Source: Anaerolineae bacterium (lineage in GTDB: Bacteria > Chloroflexota > Anaerolineae > DRVO01). From it: a DNA stretch of 35,081 nucleotides. Under the pieces are notes generated by a model. That model was not told the origin of the DNA and searched no databases. It saw only the letters and a list, made by a program, of their open reading frames with translations. Location of the stretch: positions 1 to 35,081 of the forward strand of contig JABLXR010000042.1 in NCBI GenBank assembly GCA_013178015.1. Reading direction: 5' to 3'. A program made the translations under genes and the position numbers. Shown here piece by piece: positions 28,341 to 35,081 of the stretch. The first letter of the stretch is position 1; every line of letters starts with the position of its first letter.

Positions 28341-29816
28341 CTACCTTCCCACGTCCTCGAACTCACCCACCGAGGGGGCTATGGGCCAGTGCAGACCGCG
28401 CTGGCCGGAGAGGCCGCGGTTGGGGCCGGGCGCGAAGGGGCGGGCCGGGACCCCTACTAGCTTGCCTTCCTGCACCCAGGCCTCGTCGCCGTCGTGGAGT
28501 TCTTGGATGAGCGCGGCCGTCAGCCGCTCCTTGATGTCCTGGTGCTCGGGCGATTGGCTGAGGTCGTGCAGCTCCTTGGGGTCGTTCTCCATGTCGAACA
28601 GCTGGGTAACGTTGCCCAGGGGGTAGTATATCAGCTTGTAGCGCCGATCGCGGACCATGCGGGTGGCGCGGGCTCCATTGGAGATCTCCCCAAAGAGGTA
28701 GTCCCGTCTCTGCTCACCCACCATAGAGATGCCCTCGACGGTGTCGGGGATGGGCAGCCCGGCAAGGTCCAGAAGCGTGGGCATGACGTCCTGCAGACCC
28801 ACCAGCCGATTGTCCACCCGGTGATGACCCACGCGCTCGTCCCCGGCCGTGCCCAACAGGATCATGGGCACGCGGGCGGAGTCCTCGTAGAACCAGCGCT
28901 TCTGCCAGAGCCCGTGGGTACCCAGCAGGTCCCCGTGGTCCGAAGTGAACATAATGATGGTGTTGTCCAGCAGTCCTTCCTCCCTGATGGCCCCGATGAC
29001 CACCCGGATCTGGTGGTCAATGTGGGTGCAGAGGGCGTAGAAGGCTCGCCTGGCTCCTCGAATCTCGGCCTCGCTCAGACGGCTCCACTGCTCGCGGAAC
29101 TCCCGCAGCGCTGGCGGCAGAGTGGCCTCGTTCTGGGCCCACTCGCCCGCGAAAGGCATGTCTATCTCCACATCGCGGTAGATCTCCAGGTAGGCCTGGA
29201 GGGGAGCCAAGGGCGGATGGGGGTGGCAGTAGGATAGGTACCACAGGCTAGGACGGGTGGGATCGCGTCGCTTGATGAAGCGCACCATCTCCCGGGTGGT
29301 CCAGTTAGTGACGTGGCAGTACTCGGGCAGATGCCAGGGGCGCCACAGGTACTCGTTGTTGCACATGCCGTGGGCGAACTGCTGGCCGGCGTATCCCTGG
29401 TCTCCCAGGAAGAGCTCGTAGTCGTCCACCACGCCGAACTGAACCCGGCCCTCCTCGCCCAGCATCACGTCGTCGAAGCCGATGCGGTTCCGCTGAGGGT
29501 AGACATGCATTTTGCCCGAGGCGTAGGCCTGGTACCCGGCGTCGCGGAAGGTCTGGGCCAGCGTGGGGACGTCGGGCATGAGCATCCGGTCGGTGTAGAC
29601 CCGGTCGCCGTGGGTGCGAGGGGTGGTGCCGGTCATGAGGGTGCGGCGGGCAGGGATGCACACCGGGCACTCGGAGTAAGCCTGGGAGAAGAGGACGCCA
29701 TTGCGGGCCAGCTGATCGAGGGTGGGTGTGAGGAGCGAGAGATGGCCCTCGATGCCCAGGTGCGAACCTGCCCAATGGTCGGTGCAGATCAGCAGTACGT
29801 TCGGTCGGTGCGGCAT
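28341..29816 (-). CDS. Type I sulfatase
   Basis: A 491-residue alkaline-phosphatase-superfamily sulfatase that cleaves sulfate esters. The N-terminal metal site is NVLLICTDHWAG (D13). The C-x-P-x-R motif is C53-I-P-A-R57 followed by RTLMTG, so C53 would be converted to formylglycine by a maturase that is not in this window. The second metal site is FTSDHGDLLGTHGLW. The C-terminal part shows RRYKLIYYPLG and LFDMENDPKELHDL, typical of the family. No signal peptide is visible, so it may act in the cytoplasm on imported sulfated sugars. ATG 29816 has AAGGAGA about 10 nt upstream. With the GH95-like glycosidase this points to use of sulfated glycans, although sulfonated or phosphonated substrates are possible. 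Confidence 0.9.
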   Translation of the reverse strand: MPHRPNVLLICTDHWAGSHLGIEGHLSLLTPTLDQLARNGVLFSQAYSECPVCIPARRTLMTGTTPRTHGDRVYTDRMLMPDVPTLAQTFRDAGYQAYASGKMHVYPQRNRIGFDDVMLGEEGRVQFGVVDDYELFLGDQGYAGQQFAHGMCNNEYLWRPWHLPEYCHVTNWTTREMVRFIKRRDPTRPSLWYLSYCHPHPPLAPLQAYLEIYRDVEIDMPFAGEWAQNEATLPPALREFREQWSRLSEAEIRGARRAFYALCTHIDHQIRVVIGAIREEGLLDNTIIMFTSDHGDLLGTHGLWQKRWFYEDSARVPMILLGTAGDERVGHHRVDNRLVGLQDVMPTLLDLAGLPIPDTVEGISMVGEQRRDYLFGEISNGARATRMVRDRRYKLIYYPLGNVTQLFDMENDPKELHDLSQSPEHQDIKERLTAALIQELHDGDEAWVQEGKLVGVPARPFAPGPNRGLSGQRGLHWPIAPSVGEFEDVGR

Positions 29817-29846
29817 GATGCAGGTGTCTCCTTAGTAGTGGATGAC

Positions 29847-29910
29847 GGGCAATGCATAGTGGGTAGTAGCCGTCAAGTGTTGACCAGCCCTGACCCACTA
29901 AGCACTGCCC
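29847..29910. repeat. Inverted repeat upstream of the sulfatase gene
   Basis: Arms 29847-29864 and 29893-29910 match inverted at 16 of 18 positions. The element lies between the end of the 4-TM protein gene and the start of the sulfatase gene, both on the minus strand. Confidence 0.65.
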
Positions 29911-29917
29911 ACGTCCT

Positions 29918-30277
29918 CTAGCTCTCGTCCTTCACGAAGATGGACAGGAGGACGCTGACGATGCTGACGACGATGCTGCCCAGCAGGGCGGCCCAGAAGC
30001 CCTGCACGGCGAAGTCAATGCCCAGGCTGCCGCCGATGGCGCTGGCCAGCCAGAGCATGAGGGCGTTGATCACCAGCGTGAACAGGCCCAGGGTGAGGGC
30101 TACCAGAGGGCAGGTGAGGGCGGCGACGATGGGACGGATGAGGGCATTCACCAGGCCAAAGATGAACGCCATTCCCAGCATACCTAGAACCCCATTCTCG
30201 TAGCTGATGCCGGGCACGATTTGGACTGCCACCCAGAGGGCTACGGCAGTGATGACCAGGCGAGTGAGAAACCTCAT
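29918..30277 (-). CDS. Phage-holin-family (4-TMS) small membrane protein
   Basis: A 119-residue protein with four hydrophobic segments and the features of the 4-TMS phage holin-like family of small bacterial membrane proteins (YvlD-like): LVNALIRPIVAALTCPLVALTLGLFTLVINALMLWLAS. The R-P-I/P-L-T-LGLF..VINALMLW pattern is the family core. ATG 30277 has AGGAGGT 5 nt upstream. Despite the name these are usually chromosomal and not lysis proteins; the function is unknown. It precedes the sulfatase gene on the same strand. Confidence 0.85.
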   Translation of the reverse strand: MRFLTRLVITAVALWVAVQIVPGISYENGVLGMLGMAFIFGLVNALIRPIVAALTCPLVALTLGLFTLVINALMLWLASAIGGSLGIDFAVQGFWAALLGSIVVSIVSVLLSIFVKDES

Positions 30278-30393
30278 TAGCGACCTCCTGAGCCTGAAAC
30301 AAAAGAGGCTAACGTGCCGGCCGGGCGCCGGCCCGCCGCCATTATACGCGAATGGCGGCAGACGGCCACCGCGTCGGGGTAGGCGCGGGGCCA

Positions 30394-30415
30394 GGGCAGG
30401 CACAGTGGCCTGCCC
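30394..30415. repeat. Perfect 8-bp hairpin in the divergent region
   Basis: GGGCAGGC (30394-30401) and GCCTGCCC (30408-30415) pair with a 6-nt loop. The surrounding 270 bp between divergent genes holds no gene. Confidence 0.55.
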
Positions 30416-30461
30416 CTACCACGGGACAACGCGGTTGGGGCGGCGCCCGGCCGCCCGGCTC

Positions 30462-30490
30462 TGGGCAGTCGGGTGCATCTCGTCTATCAT
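30462..30490 (+). promoter_or_regulatory. Candidate promoter of the second Gfo/Idh/MocA gene
   Basis: TGGGCA (30462-30467), 17 nt, then TATCAT (30485-30490), matching four and five of six consensus bases. The leader would be about 50 nt before ATG 30548. Confidence 0.4.
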
Positions 30491-30547
30491 GGCTGCCGAC
30501 CAAAGCGATCAATCCCGTCTCGCCGGACGGGGAAGGATGGTAGGACA

Positions 30548-31570
30548 ATGGACAAAGTGCGGTTCGCATTCGTCGGGTTTCGCCACGGGCACATCTTCAG
30601 TCTCTATGACCTAGCCCGGAGTCGGGAGGACGTCGAGGTGGTGGCCGCCTGCGAAGAGGACGAGGCTACCCGCTCCGGGCTGGCCCAATCCGGCCGGGTG
30701 CAGATCACCCACTCTTCGTACCGGGAGCTGCTCGACTCCGTCGCCTGCGACGTGATTGCGGTGGGAGACTACTACGGCAAGCGGGGCGGCATCATCATCG
30801 AGGCCTTGCGCCGCGGCAAGCACGCCATCGCCGACAAGCCCATCTGCACCTCTCTGGGGGAACTGAACGAGATCGAGCGGCTGGCGAAGGCCGGGAGGCT
30901 GGCGGTGGGCTGCCAGTTGGACATGCGCAACGGCGGCACCATGCTGGAGACGCGGAGGTTGGTGCGGGCCGGCGAGATCGGCGAGGTGCACGTGATCGTG
31001 GTCACCGGTCAGCACCCTCTGCTCTATGGCACTCGGCCGGGCTGGTACTTCGAGCCCGGCAAGCACGGTGGCACCATCAATGACATCGGCATCCACGCCG
31101 TTGACGCCATCCCCTGGATCACGGGGGAGACCTTCGTCCGGCTGGAGGCGGCTCGAGCCTGGAACGCCCGCCTGCCTCAGGAACCCAGCTTCCAGGACGC
31201 GGGGCAGTTCATGGCTACGCTCAGCAACGGCTGTGGGGTGCTGTGTGACGTCTCCTATCTCTCGCCCGACAAGATGGGATACCGGATGCCTCAGTACTGG
31301 CGCATGATGTTATCGGGGTCGAAGGGGCTGCTCGAGGCCATCCCCACCGCCAACCAGGTGATCGTGTACCGCAGTGACGCCGAGGAACCGGAGGTGATCG
31401 CCACCGGAGTGGGCAACCGTGGGGGCTACCTGGAATCGTTCCTAAGGGAAGTCCGGGGCGATACTGCTGGCGTTGACCTCAGCTCGGCGGAAGTGCTCGC
31501 CGCCAGCCGCGTCGCCCTCACCATTCAGCAGGCGGCCGATCAGGGTCAGACGCAGGTGAAGCTGTCGTAG
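30548..31570 (+). CDS. Gfo/Idh/MocA family oxidoreductase
   Basis: A 340-residue NAD(P)-dependent oxidoreductase of the Gfo/Idh/MocA family, diverged from the one at 2493. The Rossmann start reads FAFVGFRHGHIFSLY rather than the classical GxGxxG, a variant seen in subgroups of the family. The catalytic-lysine motif is D96-K97-P98 instead of EKP. The second domain shows GTINDIGIHAVDAIPW, the D-x-G-x-H substrate motif. The C-terminus (SAEVLAASRVAL) is typical. ATG 30548 has AGGA upstream. The likely substrate is a sugar or inositol derivative. Confidence 0.88.
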   Translation: MDKVRFAFVGFRHGHIFSLYDLARSREDVEVVAACEEDEATRSGLAQSGRVQITHSSYRELLDSVACDVIAVGDYYGKRGGIIIEALRRGKHAIADKPICTSLGELNEIERLAKAGRLAVGCQLDMRNGGTMLETRRLVRAGEIGEVHVIVVTGQHPLLYGTRPGWYFEPGKHGGTINDIGIHAVDAIPWITGETFVRLEAARAWNARLPQEPSFQDAGQFMATLSNGCGVLCDVSYLSPDKMGYRMPQYWRMMLSGSKGLLEAIPTANQVIVYRSDAEEPEVIATGVGNRGGYLESFLREVRGDTAGVDLSSAEVLAASRVALTIQQAADQGQTQVKLS

Positions 31571-31803
31571 ATGCCTGTCCTGGGAGCGGCCGCGGTAGCC
31601 GCTCCCGCCGGGGGCGCAGCGGGACGAGGGGGAGCGGGAACCGGGCTTGGCTCGTAAAGCCGGGGCCAGGCCCGGACTGCACTGGATCATCCCCAGCCGG
31701 CCGTAGAGCCTGCCCTGAGCGAAGCGAAGGGGCCGGCTTCGCCTCTCTAGCACGCGGCTTCAGCCCGTGCTTCCTGGCCCCAGGAACGCCGTCCGTCGTC
31801 CGC
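31571..31803. other. Convergent intergenic region with hairpin and repeat
   Basis: No gene is supported. The region contains the hairpin at 31582-31606 and a common motif gcctgccctgagcgaagcgaag near 31707-31728. Confidence 0.55.
31582..31606 (+). terminator. Perfect 9-bp hairpin after the oxidoreductase gene
   Basis: GGGAGCGGC (31582-31590) and GCCGCTCCC (31598-31606) pair perfectly with a 7-nt loop, 11 nt after the stop codon. No T-run follows. It is a terminator-like or 3'-end-stabilising hairpin. Confidence 0.45.
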
Positions 31804-32262
31804 TCAGTAGATGAACGGTATCAGGAAGTACGTGTCCCGCACGTAGCCCTGCCACCGCTCGCCGAACTGCCTGGCGATGGCAGCTTCCTCTAGCCGGGCG
31901 CGGTAGATGGACAGGGGGAGGAACAACACCAGGGTAGCCACCACCCCCCAGAGGCTGTGTAGCGCCAGAGCCAGGCCGACCAAGCCGATGATCACGCCCA
32001 GGTAGAGCGGGTGCCGGACGTAGCGGTACGGCCCCACCTCCAGGAATGTCTCCGAGCGGAGCTCGATCATGCCCAGGGCTTCCAGGCGCAGGTAGGCCAG
32101 CGCCCAGGCGAAGATGGCGAAGCCGGTGGCAAAGAGGACAATGCCCAGCGTCGTGCTCGTGGACGCCGACAGCAGCGACTGGGTCTTGGCCGCCAGGCTA
32201 ATGAGGACGACGGCTATGAAGGCGGCGATGTGGGCTAAGCTGATGAGTTGGTCTCGCTTCAC
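31804..32262 (-). CDS. Isoprenylcysteine carboxyl methyltransferase-like membrane protein
   Basis: A 152-residue integral membrane protein with four or so hydrophobic segments. It carries the motif VGPYRYVRHPLYLG near residues 76-89 and RLEEAAIARQFGERWQGYVRDTYFLIPF at the C-terminus. These are the S-adenosylmethionine-binding and family motifs of the ICMT/PEMT-like methyltransferase group. In bacteria such proteins methylate lipids or other small hydrophobic compounds, but most are uncharacterised. The ATG at 32262 is the only plausible start. It is convergent with the Gfo/Idh/MocA gene. Confidence 0.87.
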   Translation of the reverse strand: MKRDQLISLAHIAAFIAVVLISLAAKTQSLLSASTSTTLGIVLFATGFAIFAWALAYLRLEALGMIELRSETFLEVGPYRYVRHPLYLGVIIGLVGLALALHSLWGVVATLVLFLPLSIYRARLEEAAIARQFGERWQGYVRDTYFLIPFIY

Positions 32263-32385
32263 TGGGCTCGCTCCGCGCTGACTCTGAGCTGCGTCTCTCC
32301 GGTGGGGACGGCGGCGACTCTGCTAGGGCCGGGCATGGCCCCCGTCATGCTCCGTCTGCAGTTGAGGTGGGCGCCGGGCCGGCGC

Positions 32386-32589
32386 TCACTTGAGGCGGCT
32401 CAGCCATTCGTCTAGGTCGCGGGCGAGTACCTCGTTAGTGGGCCGCACGGCTTCGGCGTAGGCGGCCAGCGCCTTGCGCGCCGCCGGGTCGCGCCCGGGC
32501 CGCAGGACGAAGTAGTCTCCCTCGAGTTCCTCCCCGGTGTCGGTCTTGCGCACGCGGTACTTGTCGTACAGTCCCTTCGGTTCTCCCAT
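32386..32589 (-). CDS. Small conserved protein of unknown function
   Basis: A 67-residue protein of the type that begins GLYDKYRVRKTDTG and continues YFVLRPGRDPAARKALAAYAEAV. Similar short proteins are common in bacterial and phage genomes and are annotated as hypothetical. AGAGGTG lies 5 nt upstream of the ATG at 32589, which supports translation. No function is known. The 123 bp between it and the methyltransferase gene hold no gene. Confidence 0.75.
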   Translation of the reverse strand: MGEPKGLYDKYRVRKTDTGEELEGDYFVLRPGRDPAARKALAAYAEAVRPTNEVLARDLDEWLSRLK

Positions 32590-32728
32590 TTCTGCACCTC
32601 TAGCATTGCGGCTAACCTAGAATGACCCAGCCTCGGGTCGCTTCGCTCCAGGATAGTACTGATCTGGCGGTTTCTGTAAAGCGCCAAGCGTCGACCGGCT
32701 GGGCTGGGCAGGAATAGCCCCGCTCCCC

Positions 32729-32810
32729 CCGGGCAGTCGACGACCGTGGGCGCAGGTTGGTCGGGCCAAGTTGGGACGTGCGCCTCGCGCGTGGGCGCGC
32801 GAACTCCTCA
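32729..32810. repeat. 82-bp direct repeat, copy A
   Basis: It is matched at 32951-33032 with about five mismatches and an offset of 222 bp. It contains the GC-rich core cgcgcgtgggcgcgcg followed by aactcctca, shared with the 65-bp repeats at 19421-19550. Confidence 0.85.
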
Positions 32811-32950
32811 AGTGGAGCATCGCCCAGAGCGGGGCTGGCCTCCTCGCGGGCTGGCATCAGCGGCGGCCGTGCTTCTGTCGTGCCATGATGCCTGGAGTGG
32901 GGACGAGAGAGATGGTCAGACAGCTCACGCGAATCCCTCTCGATGAGTTT

Positions 32951-33032
32951 CCGGGCAGTCGACGACCGTGGGTGCAGGTTGGTCGGGCCGAGTTGGGACG
33001 TGCACCTCGCGTGTGGGCGCGCGGACTCCTCA
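32951..33032. repeat. 82-bp direct repeat, copy B
   Basis: This is the second copy of the unit at 32729-32810. The 140 bp between the copies are not repeated and hold no gene. Confidence 0.85.
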
Positions 33033-33171
33033 TGGGGGTGACGGGCGTGTGGCGCGTCGACTCCCTAGGTTGTGTGGGGTTGGCTCCGCGGTACCGTCTG
33101 CTCCGTCCTGGACCGGCTTTGCCCCTCTGCGTCCTTGCGTGAGGCTGAGCGTGCAACGGAGCCACCGCCAT

Positions 33172-33201
33172 TTGCCACGCCGGCTGCTACCGTGCTAGAT
33201 T
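33172..33201 (+). promoter_or_regulatory. Promoter of a short transcription unit upstream of the ABC transporter
   Basis: TTGCCA (33172-33177) is followed by 18 nt and TAGATT (33196-33201), matching five and four of six consensus bases. Transcription would start near 33208 and run into the structured region and terminator below. Confidence 0.5.
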
Positions 33202-33230
33202 GTGCCACTTTGCGAAAGGAGGTGCGCCGG

Positions 33231-33323
33231 GTGAACAACCGCTTCGCCCCGTGCGGCGTGCAGGTGGGTCTCGCACGTGTTCGGGGGACGAGTGCACCCT
33301 CCGTCAGGGGTACAGATCGGTAG
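33231..33323 (+). CDS. Possible 30-residue leader peptide
   Basis: GTG 33231 lies behind a strong ribosome site (AAAGGAGG, 9 nt upstream) and opens a 30-codon frame ending at TAG 33321-33323. The peptide starts MNNRFAPCG and is basic, with no recognised motif. Its stop falls at the first base of the loop of the hairpin 33313-33336, which is suggestive of a leader peptide influencing the downstream terminator. It could equally be a chance frame in a structured RNA. Confidence 0.35.
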   Translation: MNNRFAPCGVQVGLARVRGTSAPSVRGTDR

Positions 33324-33352
33324 CTGATCCGATCTGACACCAGGCCACCCCA

Positions 33353-33386
33353 GGCCACGGGCGCACGACCAGCCCCGTGGCCTTTT
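33353..33386 (+). terminator. Intrinsic terminator before the ABC transporter gene
   Basis: GGCCACGGG (33353-33361) pairs with CCCGTGGCC (33374-33382) and is directly followed by TTTT (33383-33386). This is the clearest intrinsic terminator in the window. It ends the short unit from 33172 and lies 75 bp before the GTG of the transporter gene, so it could act as an attenuator. Confidence 0.7.
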
Positions 33387-33460
33387 CGCGTGTTGCGAGC
33401 CGGTCGCGGGGTCCATCGCGATCGGCTCCTCTCGTTTCAGTCAGGTTGGAGTGGCACTCG

Positions 33461-35081
33461 GTGAAGACGTCCATCGCCCGTTACCTCGAACTACTGGGCC
33501 GATACCTGGGGCCTCACCGGCTCAAGGCCGGCGCCCTGGGCGCTCTGCTCCTGGGCAGCACCGGCCTGCAGTTGATCAGCCCCCAGATCGTGCGTGGCTT
33601 CATAGACGCCGCCCAGGCCCAGGCGGACAGCGGCAGGCTGGCCCTGGCCGCCCTGGCGTTTTTGGGCGTCGGCCTGGCCAACCAGGGGTTCTCTCTGATG
33701 GTGGCCTACCTGAGCAACGACGTGGGCTGGCTGGCCACCAACGAGCTGCGGGCCGACTTGGTGGCGCACTGTCTCTCGCTGGACATGCCCTTCCACAAGG
33801 CACATACCCCGGGCACCATGATCGAGCGCATAGACGGCGATGTGCTCTCACTGGCGAACTTCTTCTCCCAGTTCGTCGTGCGACTGCTGGGCAGCGCCCT
33901 GATGCTGTTGGGCATCCTGGTGGTCCTCTTCCTGGAAGACTGGCGGGTCGGTGCCGGCCTGGCTCTCTTCGCCCTGGCATCGCTGGTGATGCTGGCCAAG
34001 GTGCGATCCTTCGCCGTGGGCGCCTCGGCCGACGAGAGGGAGGCCAGTGCCAACCTATTCGGCTTCATCGAGGAGCGGCTTATAGGGCTGGATGACATTC
34101 GGGCCAATGGTGCCGGCGCCTACGCCATGCGCCGCTTCCATCAGGTGGTGCGCGACTTCACCAGCCTGACCGTACGCGCCTGGATGCGGCGATCGGTGAT
34201 CTGGGTCCTGTCCATGGGGCTGTTCGGCGCCGGGCGGGTGCTGGCGCTGGGGCTGGGAGCCGCCCTCTACCTCTCCGGAGCCTTCACTATCGGCACCGTG
34301 TACCTGGTCAGCTATTACATGCTCATGCTCTTCCGGCCCATCGAGCAGCTGACCCAGCAGCTGCAGGACCTGCAGAAAGCCGTGGCCAGCATCGGCCGGG
34401 TGACCGAGTTGCTGCAGAGCGAGCGGACCATCCTCGACGGCAGTGGAGCACCGCTGCCGGACGGAGCGCTGGGGCTGGACTTCGACGGCGTGTCCTTCAT
34501 CTACGAGGACGGCGACGAGCCCGTTCTGACGGAGCTGAGCTTCCGCCTGGAGCCGGGGCGCAAGCTGGGCTTGCTGGGGAGGACCGGCTGCGGCAAGACT
34601 ACCCTGAGCCGCCTGCTCTTCCGCCTGTACGACCCGTCGGCCGGGGCGGTGCGGCTATCGGGGCGGGAGGTCAAGGGCCTCAGGCTGGAGGACCTGCGTC
34701 GAAGGGTGGGCATCGTCACTCAGGACGTGCAACTGTTCCAGGCCACGGTGAGGGACAACCTCACCCTGTTCGATCGCACGGTGCCGGAGGAGCGGCTGCT
34801 GGGCGTGATCAAGGACCTGTGCCTGTCGCAGTGGCTCGCCTCGCTGCCTCAGGGGCTGGATACCAGGCTGGGCGCCGGCGGGCGGGGCCTCTCTGCCGGC
34901 GAGGCCCAGGTACTGGCCCTGGCGCGCGTGTTCCTGCGCGACCCCGGTCTCGTCATCATGGATGAGCCTTCCTCCCGGTTGGACCCTGCTACCGAGGCCA
35001 TGGTCGAGCGGGGCATCGAGCGGTTGCTGCAAGGCCGGACGGCCATCATCATCGCCCACCGGCTGGCGACGGTACAACGGG
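33461..35081 (+). CDS. ABC exporter half-transporter (membrane plus ATPase domains), 3' end beyond window
   Basis: An open frame of 540 codons without a stop, cut by the window edge. Residues about 15-300 form an exporter-type transmembrane domain (ABC_membrane) with about six hydrophobic segments and the coupling-helix region HTPGTMIERIDGDV. The ATPase domain starts near 345: Walker A GRTGCGKTT with K379, Q-loop VTQDVQLF, a signature LSAGE (variant of LSGGQ), Walker B LVIMDEPSS with D501/E502, D-loop SRLD and H-loop AHRL. GTG 33461 has GGAG about 9 nt upstream. Half-transporters of this type often come as heterodimer pairs, so a partner gene may follow outside the window. The degenerate signature LSAGE suggests one site of a heterodimer. 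Substrate unknown (lipid, peptide or drug). Confidence 0.9.
   Translation, partial: MKTSIARYLELLGRYLGPHRLKAGALGALLLGSTGLQLISPQIVRGFIDAAQAQADSGRLALAALAFLGVGLANQGFSLMVAYLSNDVGWLATNELRADLVAHCLSLDMPFHKAHTPGTMIERIDGDVLSLANFFSQFVVRLLGSALMLLGILVVLFLEDWRVGAGLALFALASLVMLAKVRSFAVGASADEREASANLFGFIEERLIGLDDIRANGAGAYAMRRFHQVVRDFTSLTVRAWMRRSVIWVLSMGLFGAGRVLALGLGAALYLSGAFTIGTVYLVSYYMLMLFRPIEQLTQQLQDLQKAVASIGRVTELLQSERTILDGSGAPLPDGALGLDFDGVSFIYEDGDEPVLTELSFRLEPGRKLGLLGRTGCGKTTLSRLLFRLYDPSAGAVRLSGREVKGLRLEDLRRRVGIVTQDVQLFQATVRDNLTLFDRTVPEERLLGVIKDLCLSQWLASLPQGLDTRLGAGGRGLSAGEAQVLALARVFLRDPGLVIMDEPSSRLDPATEAMVERGIERLLQGRTAIIIAHRLATVQR

Larger units (their letters stand above)
32590..33171. other. Repeat-bearing intergenic region
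   Basis: About 580 bp with no supportable gene. It contains the 82-bp direct repeats at 32729-32810 and 32951-33032. An open frame spanning 32771-33142 is made largely of the repeats. Confidence 0.6.
33218..33386 (+). ncRNA. Candidate structured leader or small RNA ending in a terminator
   Basis: Within this stretch GGAGGTGC (33218-33225) can pair with GCACCCTCC (33294-33302), enclosing a hairpin CGTGC/GCACG (33257-33261 with 33273-33277). A perfect 8-bp hairpin (33313-33320 with 33329-33336) follows, then the terminator at 33353-33386. The first strand of the outer stem is also the ribosome site of the 30-codon frame at 33231, so the fold could hide it. No known riboswitch class is recognised. 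It may be a cis-regulatory leader of the ABC transporter, a small RNA, or a peptide gene. Confidence 0.4.

Noticed and set aside
29918-30277. Prophage remnant because of the holin-family protein
   Set aside because: The 4-TMS holin-like family is mostly chromosomal, and no other phage gene is nearby.
32729-33032. Repeat pair as insertion-sequence ends
   Set aside because: The copies are direct, not inverted, and no transposase frame lies between them.
32771-33142. Plus-strand open frame of 123 codons
   Set aside because: It is composed largely of the 82-bp repeats, with no ribosome site of note and no domain.

Overview
The window is about 35 kb of GC-rich bacterial chromosome with frequent GTG and TTG starts, each backed by a Shine-Dalgarno sequence. 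The best guess at the host is a Chloroflexota (Anaerolineae-like) bacterium. The reasons are the solute-binding lipoprotein with a Tat signal, a lipobox and a long Pro/Thr/Glu/Ala linker, the many diverse carbohydrate enzymes, and the intergenic near-palindromic repeats of types common in that phylum. This is inference; no rRNA or other marker gene is present. I saw no tRNA, rRNA, CRISPR array, transposase or prophage.

Layout. (1) 1-433: tandem and inverted repeats upstream of an amidohydrolase/deacetylase-type gene. (2) 1713-2456: a UPF0175/DUF3368 toxin-antitoxin pair whose PIN toxin is split by a frameshift. (3) 2493-3578: a Gfo/Idh/MocA oxidoreductase. (4) 11181 down to 3963, minus strand: an Ldh-family dehydrogenase, an enolase-superfamily dehydratase, a GH95-like glycosidase, a short sugar transferase, a creatininase-family amidohydrolase and a second enolase-superfamily enzyme. 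This looks like a sugar-acid/glycoside catabolic cluster. (5) 11939-13975: a peptide/sugar-type ABC substrate-binding lipoprotein with no permease nearby. (6) 16497 down to 14072, minus strand: response regulator, double-ACT-domain protein and membrane histidine kinase, tightly packed behind a good promoter. (7) 16713-20222: small membrane proteins and a membrane-anchored beta-lactamase-fold serine hydrolase. (8) 20334-26182: four genes with overlapping stops and starts: polysaccharide pyruvyl transferase, a reductase-adenylation fusion, a cysteine-rich protein of unknown function, and a GMC alcohol oxidase with a ferredoxin-like cysteine motif. (9) 26257-32589: HDOD protein, isochorismatase-like hydrolase, sulfatase, small 4-TM protein, second Gfo/Idh/MocA oxidoreductase, ICMT-like methyltransferase and a 67-residue protein. 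(10) 32590-33460: repeats and a short transcription unit (promoter, 30-codon ORF, hairpins, terminator). (11) 33461 to the end: an ABC exporter half-transporter cut by the window edge.

How it may work together. The minus-strand cluster in (4), with the amidohydrolase, the two Gfo/Idh/MocA proteins, the sulfatase and the binding protein, fits a cell that takes up and degrades modified (possibly fucosylated or sulfated) plant or algal glycans. The most unusual system is (8). A long-chain acyl-activating domain is fused behind a reductase domain with no carrier domain, and it is translationally coupled to a long-chain-alcohol-oxidase-like flavoprotein and a pyruvyl transferase. This suggests synthesis or remodelling of an unusual lipid or surface glycolipid. 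Several convergent gene junctions carry related near-palindromic repeats that may act as bidirectional terminators.
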